A DNA stretch of 64,000 nt from Siniperca chuatsi (GCF_020085105.1 NC_058063.1:7040501-7104500), one strand, 5' to 3'; positions 1-13,789 are shown, counted from the stretch's first letter. Notes: generated by a model not told the origin, from the sequence alone. Program-made: numbers and translations.

Positions 1-1121
1 GAAAAAATGGCAATTTGAACATCTACAACTCCATGACAACTGGGCAACTCCATCTGTTGAGGAAGATCATGTGATACGATCGAATGCTCCAGAACACGTA
101 CTGAGTATACCTTGTGTTGAGATTGTTTTGTCAACAACTGTTTCCTAGGTCAAGAATAAACTTTCGATCTCAATTTGCTTGATATGATCTTCACTATCAA
201 GCTCCAATATCCACCAGCATCAGAAACTTATGCAGTCCAAGCTGACCAATAACCATCTCAGTACTGACATGTAGTGCATGCTACACCGTAACCCCTTACA
301 CACAAGTAGAAATACAGCTTAAGGCTGTGGAATCCAGAAGGATCTGACAGAGTTTGACTATGCCTATTTTATTCAAAGGACAGAGACATGCCTCCAAGTG
401 CTTCTTAATCAAAGTTCAGTCATCCATACTAAGAGTGGGTGCAATAAAGACGAAAGATCGACCCAATTATGTGTACCTGCTGATTACCTTGTCTTGGAAT
501 CAGAGAGAGGCACTCAATCTACGTCGCCGCACAGAGCACTCAAATTGTTTCTCCAACACGCATCCTGTCTACATCCCTACCACTGGCCCCTTGTTCCACT
601 GTGACTTTTAATAACAAAGACAAGGCTGTGATGTGAACTAAACCAGCCATGGCTTAGTCACGTTCGTGTTCAGCTGACCCTAACATGATGGAAATCAATG
701 TTCTCCAGCCCCTCTCCTCTCCTCTACCCTCACTCTTTCTTCCTTTCTCTCATTCCCCCATCACCTCCATTTCCCCTTCTCAAGGTTGCTAATGAATTAT
801 GAATCCCTCTAATTCATATCCCCAGCAAAGTCCTACATCTCTACAGCTTCAATAGCTCACAGTGGCTCTTTCATCGAGAGTGAAGGCGGCGAAGTCAAGG
901 AAAACGAAGGTTACTTTATTGTTGTGTTTTTTCCCTGCTGGCATCAAGTAAATACAGATACAGATAATAGAGTGAGTCACAGAGAAATCTGAATGGAGTG
1001 TGTGTCGGCCTCAAAAAGGAGACTGTCTGAGGTTGAAGAGCTATGTTTGTTGACCTTCAGGAAAGACTCGGGGTTGCAGTATTCACTTGCTCACATTCAT
1101 GAACATTATTTAATAAGAGAA

Positions 1122-1179
1122 GTGTCGTGAAATTGTGAACCTCCTGTTTAATCTTAGGAGGTTCACAATTTCACAACAC
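1122..1179. repeat. Near-perfect hairpin (foldback)
   Basis: Bases 1127-1145 (GTGAAATTGTGAACCTCCT) are perfectly reverse-complementary to 1156-1174, with a 10-base loop. After one mismatch (1126/1175) the pairing extends four more bases on each side (1122-1125 with 1176-1179). No family was recognised. Confidence 0.85.
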
Positions 1180-1306
1180 CCTCTCTAGTGGTGATAATTA
1201 ACCAATCCGCCACAGTTCTTGTCTTAACATGTTTTCACAGAAGTGGCTTTTGAGATTATGTATTTGTGTGGGTTTTTTTGTATTTGTAGAATTAATTTTC
1301 AAAATG

Positions 1307-1310
<4 letters not shown>

Positions 1311-1364
<54 letters not shown>
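1311..1364. repeat. (TA)n microsatellite
   Basis: About 27 TA units with one TG interruption near 1353. Confidence 0.95.
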
Positions 1365-2302
1365 GTCATCAACTGCCTTTAATAACATTTATCATTCCAC
1401 TCTTCTGCGTCTCGGATGGTCTAAAGCTGGATTGCTACTCCTGTATTAAGGGGTTTCACCATACCTAAGGCGGCTCTGTAGCGAGGCTATAGCTGACATG
1501 CGCCACTTAAAAAAATTAACTACACATCAGAGCTACAGCAGCTATGGAGATACCACGTGGGGACCACAACTAATGCGATTGGCTGTTTGTGTTTTCTCCT
1601 ACATGTTTCTAATGATGATCAGAGATTGTTAATAATAAAGACAACAATAAGGAAGTTGAAGAAAGGCTCAGTAATCTTCTTCTCCACCTCAGACATTAAT
1701 CAGAACCACTTAGCTTATTTTATTTCTTCATCAGCGTCATTCTAATTCAATGTTTCCGCTATCAGTCAGATTAATTTTGTCAAGGCCGGCTTTTTAGCAC
1801 CACAGTAATGCCTGGCCTCCTGTTACCTTACATAAAAATTGTTTCAGTCTTAGTCACTCTGTATGGATTAGAGCTCCACTTATGGCTTTAAGAGGACAGC
1901 TGTTGCCATAGGTAGGTTCATGCTGTTCAGTCAGGCCTATATCACGTCCTGTAGATTCACGTTCAACGTCATGAGATACTTGGCAAATGTTTATAATTTG
2001 CATATAAATAATCATATCCCTCTCACAAATGGTTGGAGGAGAAAAATCCTTTTCTTCTCTGACCCAAGACAGTGAAATGAGTCGTGGATTTTGTGTTTAA
2101 CTTCAATTTGAGAACAAAGTTTAAACTTTGCGCTCAGCTGCTGACCTCCTCACCCACTGCTTAAGAGACCTTCAAACAGAGGAGCAGAGGACATTCGGTG
2201 AACAGTGTGTGTGCATGTTTATGTGCGTGTGTGTAAATGTTAATGATATAAGAAATGGAAGGATGGCTAAATGAAAGTTGTGTAAAATGTCAACTGTGCA
2301 CA

Positions 2303-2306
<4 letters not shown>

Positions 2307-2341
<35 letters not shown>
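2307..2341. repeat. (TG)n microsatellite
   Basis: Pure TG run followed by a pyrimidine-rich CT tract to about 2415. Confidence 0.95.
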
Positions 2342-2344
<3 letters not shown>

Positions 2345-4162
2345 AATTTTCATTATTGCTCCCATCTCTTTCTCCCACTCTCTCTCTCTCTCACTTGCTG
2401 TCTGTCTCTCATGCTCTCGCTTTGCAATTATAACCTCCATTAATTATGAATCATGCCCCGGATGAACAGGGCGAAGCCGCTGCCACTGTCGTTCCAGCCA
2501 GGCGGCAGAGAGAACTGGCAAACTCCTGAGCTGTTGACGTCGCCTACGGAAGCACCGCATTTTAATTTTCCATTTATTAATTCAAGTCGCTACTGGTATG
2601 AGTAGGGAGTGGAGGGAAGGAGGCAGGGAGGTGCTGGAGGGACGGAGAAGGGGTAGAGCACGGTACATAGCTATAATTATCCCACATTATTAGTAATGAT
2701 AATAATATTGCTGAGAGAGTGGAATTTGTTTGCCCCTCAGCCTTGCCCACTGCTTCATTTCAGAACGTGGAGTGATGAATTAATAAAAAACTTTCCACTG
2801 ACTGGCTGGTTGAGTGGCATGTGACATACACTTTCTCTCTCCCTCCTACTCTATTTCTCTCCGTCTTTCTCCAGGTGACTGGCTCACTCGTTCACTGGAA
2901 AAATAGCATCACAGAGACCCACTTTCAGGGGAGTGAATATAGGAAAGAGGTGTAATCAACAAAATTGAGGCAAATCGCTGTACTTTGTCCACTTCAATTC
3001 ACCAATGACGAGCAGTGTGCATTCTGACATTTTGCCCGTTTGTGTGTGTGTGTGTGTGTGTGTTCTTCGACAAGGTGACTGCCTCATAATCAGGGCAGAG
3101 AGTGCAGACAGGTCGGGCTGGGAAACGCCCTGCACTATCTGTCAAAATTTCATCACTATACGCCGCGACCAGACACTAGATCACCTCAAGTCACCCTAAG
3201 CAGTGCTGCGTGACTTGACAAATAGAGTATTTTAGAGATTTTTATTACAGAGAAGTTGATGTCTATCATGAAAATACCACCTAGAGACAAGTCTCTAAAA
3301 GTCCCTCTCAAGTCGGGGATGATGGTTATTTTGGAACGAAAGAAAATGTTCTAGAACAAACTGCAACAACTTAGGCATTAATGTTTCCCTGAGATGACGA
3401 TGGAAAGAGCCTTTTCAGGTCAAAATGTTTTCCTAATTAAGTCCCAATCCAGTATAACACCCTGTTAGATTCAGAAAGGGCGATTTGAAAAATGAGCTGT
3501 GTTTTTTGTTTTGTTTTTCTCTGATGTACCGCGTCTGAAACACTTTGTTTTGCCAAACTCTCTAATCCCAAGTGAGTGTGGAGTTGACAGTGTTCAGTGC
3601 GGGCCCGTCTTGTTCTATTCTTTGCGAACCTGATAAAGCATCTCTTAATGAGACACCACTACGTCTCTTTCTCTAAACCCTTTAACTCTGGAAGCTTTTT
3701 TCCCCGTCATGGCAGGTCCTCTCATTAACCGACATGTTGTCCTTATTTCACTTTGCTTGTTTGTGTGTGTCATATCCTGATCGCCTCTCTCCGTCTCTCT
3801 CCCTCCTGAGGCCAACCATGTTGTTACGTCTTGTTGTCATTTATAAAACGACACCTAAGAACCCTTGTACTCCCCATTGGCCTCCACTGACAGATTGGTT
3901 GCTAAGAATGAGTAGACAAGTCGAGTCGACGGAAGCAATTAGCACACTGAGGGGTTCTGTGTTGTTGCGTGTCACTTTGGTTATCTAGTCCATCTTGCCA
4001 GGACCAAGGAGTTATTCGTCCTTCAAAGGGATAAACGTGTGTGCACATGTGTATGTGTGTGTTTGTGTCCGCTCCAAGGGCAAATGAAAACAAGTTTTGT
4101 TGGGGGGGTTTTTCTGTAGCCATGATCCTTGTCAAGGACTCTTGACTTATGGGGTTTACAGC

Positions 4163-4607
4163 TGTGGTGGAAAAGGTACTCAGACCCCTTACTTTCGTAA
4201 AAGTAACCAATACAACAATGTAAAAATTAACCATTACAAGTAAAAATCATCTGCATTCAAAATCCTACTGAAGTAAAAGTACAGAAGCATTAGCAGCAAA
4301 ATATACTTAAAGTATCAAAAATAAAAGCACTCCTGTGACTGATATTATTATTATATTATATTAGATCATTAATACTGATGAATCAATGCATAAGCAGCAT
4401 TTTACTGTTGTAGCTGGTCGATGGGCAGCTAGTTTAACTACTTTATATGCAGTTTGCTAATTTAGTCCAATGGTTCCCAACCAGGGGAATTTGTAAGGGG
4501 TCACAGTCCGAAAAGGTCTGAAACCACTGATTTCATTTCGTTAAACCTTGTTTATTTTATATGATCATCATATGTTTTTATGTAAAAATCTTAATCTGAA
4601 AAGTAAT
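4163..4607. mobile_element. Left part of a TTCCACCACTG-type non-autonomous DNA transposon
   Basis: The stretch begins GTGGTGGAAAAGGTACTC and continues with the 'aagtaaaagtac / ttaaagtatcaaaa' text of a very common teleost non-autonomous DNA element. The matching other end (TTCCACCACTG) is at 5145-5155, after an inserted Tc1-like remnant. A second, inverted copy of the family is at 17119-17680. The family was recalled by its text only, and no superfamily can be assigned without a library search. Confidence 0.65.
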
Positions 4608-5142
4608 TTATATTTACAAATTACAATTGACATCTAAATTTATTACAAATATGAAATGTTTGCATAAGCATTCACCCCCTTTAATCCAACACACCTAAAT
4701 CGTCACTGGTGCAGCTGATTGGTTTTAGAAGCCACATAATTAGTTAAATGGAGATCACCTGTGTGTAGTCAAGGGGTTTCAGTTAATATATAGTATTTTA
4801 ATTGCACCTGTCTTTTGTTGAGTCAGTACTGTGGCAAAACCTGCACCATGAAGGCAAAGGAACACTCCGAGCAGCTCTGTGAAAAGGTGCATCTACTAAA
4901 TACTGACTTGGAGCGAGTTAATATTTATTGCAACAAGTATCTCGTATTTTATATTTGTAATTCATTTAGATCACTTTGTAGAGATCTATTTTCACTTGAA
5001 CATTAAAAAGTTTTTTTTTTGTTGGCCAGTGTAAAAAAATGTTTTAAAAAAAGCCACATTAAATCTACTTTGATTCAATTTTGTAACACAATAAAACATA
5101 AAACTTCCAAAGGGGGTGAATATGTTTTTATAGGCACTGTAC
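4608..5142 (+). mobile_element. Truncated Tc1/mariner-like transposon
   Basis: The right end carries the Tc1-type terminal sequence, read inwards as TACAGTGCCTATAAAAAC followed by ATTCACCCCC, ending at 5142. An internal copy of the ATTCACCCCCTTT motif lies at about 4670. At 4848 a frame opens with MKAKEHSEQLCEKV, which looks like the first residues of a fish Tc1-family transposase. It loses homology almost at once, so the body of the transposase is deleted. The left terminus is missing. This is a dead deletion derivative nested in the element that starts at 4163. Confidence 0.7.
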
Positions 5143-5156
5143 ATTCCACCACTGGT
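5143..5156. mobile_element. Right terminus of the element that starts at 4163
   Basis: TTCCACCACTG (5145-5155) directly follows the Tc1-like right end. It is the inverted complement of the terminus at 4163. Confidence 0.55.
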
Positions 5157-6734
5157 TTACAGATACTTTTTCATCCCCTTAGCTTAAGACACAACAACCA
5201 CACACACACACAACGAGACAATCACATTGTTTAAAGTGTGATCTTCTATGCTCTTCTGCTGTGGTATAACTCAGTCCTGGATACAATAACAATTAGCAAG
5301 TCTAATGGCGCATCGACTACCTTTGCCTCCTTTTGTTGGCTCAGCACTCTCTCTCTCCCTTTAGAATACTCTGATCAAAATCACAAGACACCTCAGTGAA
5401 GTAATCCATACAGTGAGGTCATCACTCTTCGCTACAGTGTCAGGCCACAACACAGGAAGTGTTTCATCCTAACCTGTTGCGGATTAAGAACACTCGTCTG
5501 GCAGTGCACAAGATTAACGAGTGTTGTCACAGGCCATTGCCAACAGACGGCTAGGCTATCATTAGCATCTTAATCATCGTGGTTATCTCCTGCTGATAGC
5601 CATCGCAGGGCAATTTCAACAGCCTAGCCCAGCTGAATAGCCATCTGATCTTTTCACCAACAGGGTCACGCTGATCATAACTGTTCCAACATCGGAAATC
5701 ATTTTGTAGGCAGGAAATAAAAAATATATATCATCTCTCACACCTTGGTATCATTTTGGCCTGTTGTTTGTAATTGGAGCCTTACTGTGTGTATTTAGTA
5801 GAAACTGCATACTCTTTAATGCAGTAGCAAAACAGCAACAAGGTTGAGGCTGGCACACTGTAATCATATGAAACATGCCAGTCAAGTCATCTTATCAGTG
5901 CTGACATACCATCCACACAACACCTAATCCTGCTTATGTGCTAATGAAAATGTGAATGTACACTGTATCGGTGCAAACTCCCCAAAGAAAACAACAGTAT
6001 TAAGATGGCTCAATGCTCTCATCTCTCTCTCACTCACACACACACAAACATACATACATAGACACACACTCATACCACCTCCTGTTCCGGTCGGAGAGGA
6101 ATATTATTTAATGGAATCATGCTTTTTTTTGCTCTTATCGGCCTTTCCGCAGACACCCTGTTTGCCCTGCCAGGAAAACAATGAGAGCACAAAGCCTTTT
6201 GTTAGGACGAGTACCCAGCATTTCCACCTCCGCCTCCCACCCATCCTCAAAAAACAGCCCACACTGCATTCACACCACCCCAGTGTTATCTCAATGTTGT
6301 CTCACTTCCATCCACCACCATCCCCCCACCCGTCAGGCTGCCTGCCCACCCTGTTTTTGGCAGCACGTCCACGGCGGCAGGTTTTTCTTGTTTTTTCAAG
6401 GCGGTCAAGATGTGCTCAAGATTTGCTTATCGTAAGATGGGTGGGAAGGCAGGGGGAGAGTGATAGAGGCCATGAGAGGGAGGAAAGAAGGTATGAAGTA
6501 GGAGACTGAAAGTAGGGGAGGGCTGTGCAATCTGTCCGTCATTATCAGCCGCTGTTAACATGGTGACTTCAGCAGGATGGCAAGAGGGACATCAATGTGC
6601 AGATTGCATGTATTGTCTCCAGTGCGTGAGCTGCACACACAGCTTAAACAGCTCAAAATGTCATCACACTTATTTTGCATGATTCAAGTCTGAAAACATA
6701 CATAAATACAATTTCTGATGCTTCTGTCTATCTG

Positions 6735-6735
<1 letters not shown>

Positions 6736-6772
<37 letters not shown>
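6736..6772. repeat. (CA)n microsatellite
   Basis: Uninterrupted CA run of about 18 units. Confidence 0.95.
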
Positions 6773-6774
<2 letters not shown>

Positions 6775-9220
6775 CTTAAGCCTCCTTTTCCATTAACACT
6801 ACCATCACCACCAGCACCACCTTTCCCAATTTCCACCATCCAACTGCACCTTCCCTAACATGGACACACACGATTAATTTCCTCCAAGCGGCTATTACAA
6901 ACCTCAATCTTCCTCCCTGGACCCATTATAGAAACACATTGTGCTAATATCATTCCAGCCTCACATATATGCACACGCATTTACACCATGAATTATAGAT
7001 TTTAGAGATAGCAAACTCTCATTACTATATGGGAAACCTATAGCTTCAAGGAGAAAGGTGTGTGTGTGTGGTTATGGATGTTATTCAGCTGCTGAAACAG
7101 CCTTAAGCCTGAGACCATCAGACGTGTGCGTTTCTACGTCCCTTTTGTGTGTGTATGTGTACATGAAGCCCCCGTCCTCATGAATATGGTAAATATGTAA
7201 GCCCTGCCAATGGCCAGGATAAAGGGCCGTGTGTGAATAAACTTTCTATAATTACAAGCTGCGATTAAATCACCAGACCCAATCTGCCGCCATTCAGTCC
7301 CAAGGCTTGAACACACATGCACACATATACAGTATATACTCTGCATTGTCTTGGTTTAACACGTCTTCCATGGGCAAGTTATTAAGAAGCGTAATGATGA
7401 TTGGTGAGTGTTGCTTGATTATTTCTGTTTCTTCTTTTGTGTTCTTTCGCTAAATACTCTACTCTGGTGCGAGATCAAAGATGCAGCTACATGTTCATTG
7501 TTTTCTCTCAGTTCTTCCTCTCTCTAACTTCTGTTACTTTTGTTATTGAACATCCCCATCTCTGTCTCCCTTCTCTCCTTCTTTCACAAAATTTCTGTCC
7601 CTGCCTCTGTTTCCATCCACTCCACTTCTCCTGCTTTTCTCTCGCCCCTGGTCTCGTTGCGGACCAATCAATCCCATATTCTATCTTTAATGCGGTCTAT
7701 CATAATTTTCTCATTATAATCAGAGTGATTGGATTTTGGGGGTAAATGAGGGATTCTGAGAGGTAATTAGCAGACTAATAACTCCAAGTTCTGACATGCT
7801 GAAATAAGAGACGGATGGAGGGACTTTGAATCTCTCATCTGCGTGGATGAGAGGAAGAGGGAGGAGGAGGAGGAGGGAAATCAGCCTCTTCTGAAAGCTC
7901 TCTGCAGAGATACATCAGTAGCAAGCTCAATATTATTCTGTGGTAGTGGGAGGAAGGGACAAGTGTGAGTGGATATATTTGTGGAACAGCAGGCACGTTT
8001 TGTCTGAGTGTTTGCATAAATCTTCTTCTTCTGGAGTTTCTGTTGCAAATAAAGCCGGGAACAGATGTTAGTATTACTGAAACCTACAAAGGCTAGACAC
8101 CCTACACATAATGACTAAGTCTTAGACCAAGTCCTAGAAATTTTATTTATATACAACTAATTTGTTTTGACAAATATGTTTTACAGTAAACGTAATACTG
8201 TATGGATTATGTTAACCGACAATGTTATTTCCCAGTTAAGGAAGTGCTATGTTATTGTACCGCACAGTTTTTGTGTAAATTTCCAAAACAGACAATCCAG
8301 CAAGCACACCCACTTTACACAGCGATTGGTCAGTAGTGTGGAGGTGAGATAGTAAGGCAGCTATTTGCGTCGCTTTTCATTTGTACAACCAAGTGCAACA
8401 CCATTAATGCTTTGAGAAGAGACTGTCCGAAAGTGTACATCCTTCTCCACATTTGTTTGATTCATTACATCAAGACTACGAAGAAATGCGAAAGAAACTG
8501 AATTCTTGAAGAGAGATCGGGAGAGCAGTGGGATAAAGTCAGGAGATGACAATGACCCATGGCCATTTGGAACAGCTATAAACACTTTTGTCTTACGTGT
8601 GTTGTATGAACTAGTTTGTTTCAAGCACACTGAACCTCTCAGAGATCTTCAACGCCAAACACTGAAGGATTTTATCTCTTAACTGTCAACACCAACTTGC
8701 ACAGACTGGAACAGACTCGGTCTAACTTGGTCCAATCGGACGTGATGCCCAAATCGTAGCTATGATCCACTGAACTTTTGTAATGTGTGTCTCCACCTTA
8801 AGAGACGCCACGACTGTAAATCTTTGGATTTTTTTCTGAGAAAGTGCATGCACAGAGTTGCGAGTGCACATTCTTTAGTTCCTGGCACTGCAAATATTAG
8901 CATGCTCACCAGTGGCCTGCAGACATGAATGCATTACTGTCTCAACACATCAGTGCATATATTACCAACGAGCACTATGGGTTTGGTTTATAATCGTACA
9001 GACTGGTGCACACTTGTCCTCAGGGTTGTATATTACCTGTTACAGTTGCACGTGTCCATTGGCCTCAGGTGTGTAGGTCCCGGCCAGCGGAGCGTGTGAT
9101 TAGCCAGCGCTGCCAGCCATCCATCTTGGTTGGTGGAGAGGACGTGAGTGGTTAGGTTGACAACAGACCTAGCTGGCCTGCCCCCGGGATACAACTATGT
9201 CTCCATCCACCTACCGACCA

Positions 9221-9228
<8 letters not shown>

Positions 9229-9252
<24 letters not shown>

Positions 9253-9275
9253 GCAGCAGCAGCAGAAGCAGCAGC
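9229..9275. repeat. (CA)n followed by (CAG)n
   Basis: A CA run to about 9252 passes directly into a short CAG/AAG trinucleotide tract. Confidence 0.9.
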
Positions 9276-10015
9276 ACCAAGCCTGCAGGTTAATGGCTTT
9301 GACTCCTGTCCACTCCATCTCTCGCTGTCATTTCGTTGTCCTAGTCAAATGTTTGCTCTCTCCGTCTTAATTTCTCTCCGTCTTCTTCACCTACATATAT
9401 CCTCCTGTCGCCTTCTCCTTTCCTTTTCATTTCTCCATTTGTTTCCTCCATTACCTTTCCATCTCCTCATTACTGCACTTCAGTTTTCTTTCTCTTTCCC
9501 ATTTTCTCTCTCTCTCTGTCTTACCTGGACTGTGTGTTGCATATGTATGAGGGACGTGACAAAGTGCTTCCCTCAGCGCAAACACAGCCAGGCATCCAGA
9601 GCGTCGAGTCTGTACGATGTGGAGAGAAAGACGAGGAGAGAATAAAGGGGTGGGGGAGAAAAAGAAAAGAAGAAGGAACAAGGAGAGAGGAAGGGTGGGG
9701 AGGGAGCAAGGAAACACGAAAGGATTTAGTGAGGACAGTTGAAAGTCAGAAATAGCGGAGGGAAAATGTGATGTTACTTTATACTTGTAAAGTTTTGAGC
9801 CAAAAATAAACCAAGGTAAGCTATGAATGGGCTGAAATTCCAAATTTTCAGGGGACTGTCAGACAAAAACCTGTTTTCAATTATTTATCATTATCTTTCA
9901 CTAGCTTTCAATACACCTGTTGCACAAATTATAGCCCTTTAAAAATGTATTAAAAAAAACAATAAAATGCTTCCCTCATGAAGCAAATAAATAAGTTAAA
10001 GTATGTTCATTTTAT

Positions 10016-10230
10016 TTGACCAGGAAATACCTTGAGATACATTATCTTGTTTACAAGAGAGAAAAATAAATAAATAATTTACAACATTCACATAACAAAA
10101 TAACACAGGACCTGAGAGGCATAAAGGAGAGAGCTTGATTATCTTAAAACAGTTACATTCTTCATGTAACATGTTTTGAATGTTGCATTTGAATGCCTGC
10201 AAAGGCAATGTTTCCAGTATCTTGTAAACT
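10016..10230 (-). mobile_element. Possible retroelement 3' fragment
   Basis: Read on the minus strand, the end at about 10016-10045 gives a tail of the 'tatctcaaggtatttcctggtcaaataaaa' type. This resembles the 3' ends of common fish retroelement copies. No coding remnant was recognised, so the assignment is tentative. Confidence 0.3.
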
Positions 10231-11423
10231 ATTCCAAACCCCTAGTGCGTAGTATGAAAGTGAAATACTCTACCCCTGACCAACATTGTCTTTTAATAGC
10301 AGGCTATACAGCATTCCAGCTTCATATTTGTATTACTCATTGAAATTAAAAATCTTTACACACTGGAATGATGATGGGTATGGTAACAGTTATTAAATGC
10401 AAACCCAGCTTCAGTCAGCTGTTTTGTACATACAGTAGTAGACCTGTCACAAGAGTATCAGGGTTTTGGAAGGGGAGAGGACAGGAAGTAGAGCATGAAA
10501 CAGGTTGGAGAGGGTTGTGTTTGTGTTTGAAAGAGGAGAGAGAAAAAAAAGAATGACAAAAGGAGGGAGTGCGGAGGGATAATAAGAGAGCTGTAAACAA
10601 ATATAGGAGAGAACAGCAGCAAAGTAAGAATTTATACCAGGACAGGATATTTTGCTCCCCCCTCTGGCTCAGGCTCATGTTTTAGTTTATGTGTAATATG
10701 CTTGAAATTGTGTCATTTATAAAAGTTATGAAATGTATTCAAGTTAAACTGTATTGCTGTTTTGAAGTATTTTCAAGTTTTGTTAGTTATATGAGATCCT
10801 TTTTCGCAGTTAAAATTTGTTTTCTTTGTTACTGTTTACTGGTGAGAGTCAATCTCTGACAGGTCTACAGTTATCATTGTCTTATATTTAATTTGAACCA
10901 GTATACAAAAGGTCTAAAAAAATCTGTGAATATACTTTGGTAAAAGTTGAAGGCACTGTACTGACACTTGACAAATCTTTAGTTGTTTCTGAGTGACTCT
11001 GGAAGCCCACAAACAGTTTTTTTAAATAAAGTGAGGAAAACAGAGGACGAGATGGGCACAAAGAGCATTGGATCACACTTCAGGAAGTGGTTGAAAACAG
11101 CATGTTGAAGTGGAAACTGATAATATAATAGCAAGTATAGGACAGGAACGATTGAGAAGGAGTAGTGAGAAGACAGATAGACAGGTCTTCGTCCCTCTCG
11201 CCACCTCCAGCGATGTACTACCTTTGGCCAGTTGCCAGGCAACAGTGTGCTTGACAACAGCTGAGGATGAGTTGATGTGGCTCTCCTGTCGCAGCTAAGA
11301 ATCGCAGGTAGCCACTGTCCACCAACCTTCCCCCCAACACACACACAAGGTCAATAAGAGGACACTCATCTTTTACCAATGGGAGAACAGAGAAAACAGT
11401 ATGGCATGTTGTGTGTGTGTCTT

Positions 11424-11450
11424 GGTGTGTGTGTGTGTGTGTGTGTGTGT
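11424..11450. repeat. (TG)n microsatellite
   Basis: About 13 TG units. Confidence 0.9.
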
Positions 11451-11758
11451 CTGTGGCAAAACTTACTCCACTTGAGTGGTACACACTCTCTGGCAGAAAA
11501 AAAAATGCATGCACACACACTCAAGCCCAAGAATGTGGGCGTTATTGTAAGTGAGGCAGTATTTTGCAGTTATGTGTGTGTGTGTGGGTATGTGTGTGTG
11601 TCTGCCCCATGCTGTGTAAATGAATAAGTGAGTGTCAGTGCATCCCACCGCGTGTGAGCCCACCTGCCCGTGTTTTGCTCCCTCTTAGTCTCCAAGCAAA
11701 CACCTTGATAGAGACCCACCACTGTTTACACCTGTAGTTTATGGTAATACTACCATTG

Positions 11759-11762
<4 letters not shown>

Positions 11763-11794
<32 letters not shown>
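11763..11794. repeat. (CA)n microsatellite
   Basis: About 16 CA units. Confidence 0.95.
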
Positions 11795-11796
<2 letters not shown>

Positions 11797-12119
11797 AACG
11801 CCCACAGTGGGGACAAAAGACCTCCAGTTGCTGCATCAGCAGCTGCAGATGAGGGTTACAGAGTAGAAAGAGAAACATTAGAAGCATCTGACAGTCTTTA
11901 TAAGTCTTTTGTTATGTCAACAAAAGGCAGCAACAGTTTGAGTGCAGAGCAGCTTTAATTCAGTTTAATTTAATAACAATACGTAATTTAATGCAGTAAT
12001 GAAAATTAATTCTCCATTGAAAATGTTTGTAAATTAACTCATTTGGTGGTTTTGTGGGCCGTTCTCACTGGTGCACCAAATGTGTGTTATTCACACAGCT
12101 GAAAATATTCTCCAGCAAA

Positions 12120-12140
12120 TGTTTTTTTTTTTTTTTTTTT
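12120..12140. repeat. Poly-T tract
   Basis: About 20 consecutive T. It may mark an antisense retroposon tail, but no body was recognised. Confidence 0.8.
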
Positions 12141-13789
12141 GGCTTTTAAAGATTTACATCCTCACAAAGAAATGGATAAATATTCAGAAAGAATTGAGAT
12201 CCGGACTATCACATTATTGATTTTGGTCTTTTCAGAGGATTTGTGGACATAAGAAAACAACAGCGCCAGCCTTATCTTATCACACGTCCTGTCTAAAAAT
12301 ATATAGACATATAATAAAAAATGTATTCTTGGCTATAACATATGTAATGTGTGCTTTATAGATGTTTTAACATATGACATGTCCAAAATATAGTATAAAT
12401 AGAGTATCCTTTACAGATCTCCTGCAGACATGTTTTAAGATATAGGAAATGCTCTGCTTGGAATAATGATTTGTGTCTGATGTGGATTTTCCACAAAAAA
12501 GTTGAATTATCTCATTAAAAATCTTGCATCCACTATGAATATGCACATAATTCAAAAGTTTAACTGCTGGACATGTCTCCTACTTTACTCAGTGCAAGTC
12601 CATTATCAGTGTATGGGCGCTGGAGGTTTCAAGTTTCCATTATTTATTCCATATTTGACCACGATTGGCTTTCAAACTAGTTGTGATGTCATAAAGTCAT
12701 GCTATACGTGAATGTGTTAAACTCAGATTTAAGGTGAGCACAGCGAAACTTTCCCCCTTCAGCGGATGAATGTGAAAACAGCTTTTGTACTACACTCTAT
12801 ACACATCATTCAGCACAGGGAAGCTCAAACATCCAGGTGAAGTCAACAATAAGCAAAACATATTTTTGAGTGGAGCGGACTTTAAATTATATGTTGAGAA
12901 TTCAAAATATATTTGCACCCTGCTTCTCACCCTAGTGCTGCACGTTTTCCTTTCTGCCCTTACCTGTACTTTCTCACTCATAAACTATTTAATATTACAT
13001 CATTTGTATATAGACAGAACTGTGATAACAGCATGAATGAAACCTAAAAGGAAAACGATGAAGGCAGCAGTGAGGATGTCGTCCTGAAAATGAATGCTCT
13101 GCTCCTCTGCGGTCGGCAGTCATTTACCAATATGTCAGATTTGTCTGACCTGTAATTTTTTAAAATGCTGGAACGCAGTGCTGAAATGCATAATTTTTCC
13201 CGCCATGTTTCATTCATTCAGTGCCGTCTCAGCTATCGCATGTGACAGATGAATGGATAAACTGACCGACAAATGAACAGACAAACCAATGTTATCAAAG
13301 GGGACAAAATCAAGAGCAAACAAAACCAAACTAAATGTTTTCAACACCTTAATTTCACTTATATCCTTCTGATTCATGCCTACTGTTATACGTTTTATAT
13401 GTTACGCTCCACATGTGCTCGCTCGGCCCCTCCTCTGTCATGTTGGCGGTAACTAATGGCAACAGAAGCAGGAAATACTCTGTTATGCCTGGCTGTCTGC
13501 GCTGCTTAAGAGAAATGGTGCGTTCACAATACAGTAATGCGATAATACTGCTCTGATGAGCTGTCACTCAAATACCTTGCTGCTGAAAGAGATGAAAGGG
13601 AAGAGGCAGTTTCTTTGTGTGTGTGTGTGTGTGTGTGTGAATATTTGGGTGGGTAGGAGAGTAGGATGGGTGGAACAGGTGTGTATGTTTATATGTGTTC
13701 GTTCCCTCGTGCTTATGCTAATTTACAACTCAGTATGTCTATTCTGTGTTATCAGCAAACCTGTATTGTGCTGCATTACTGCTTGTGCG

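Noticed and set aside
5952..6509. 185-codon + strand frame
   Set aside because: It is low-complexity, Pro/Ser/His-rich from CA and CT tracts, with no homology or splice support.
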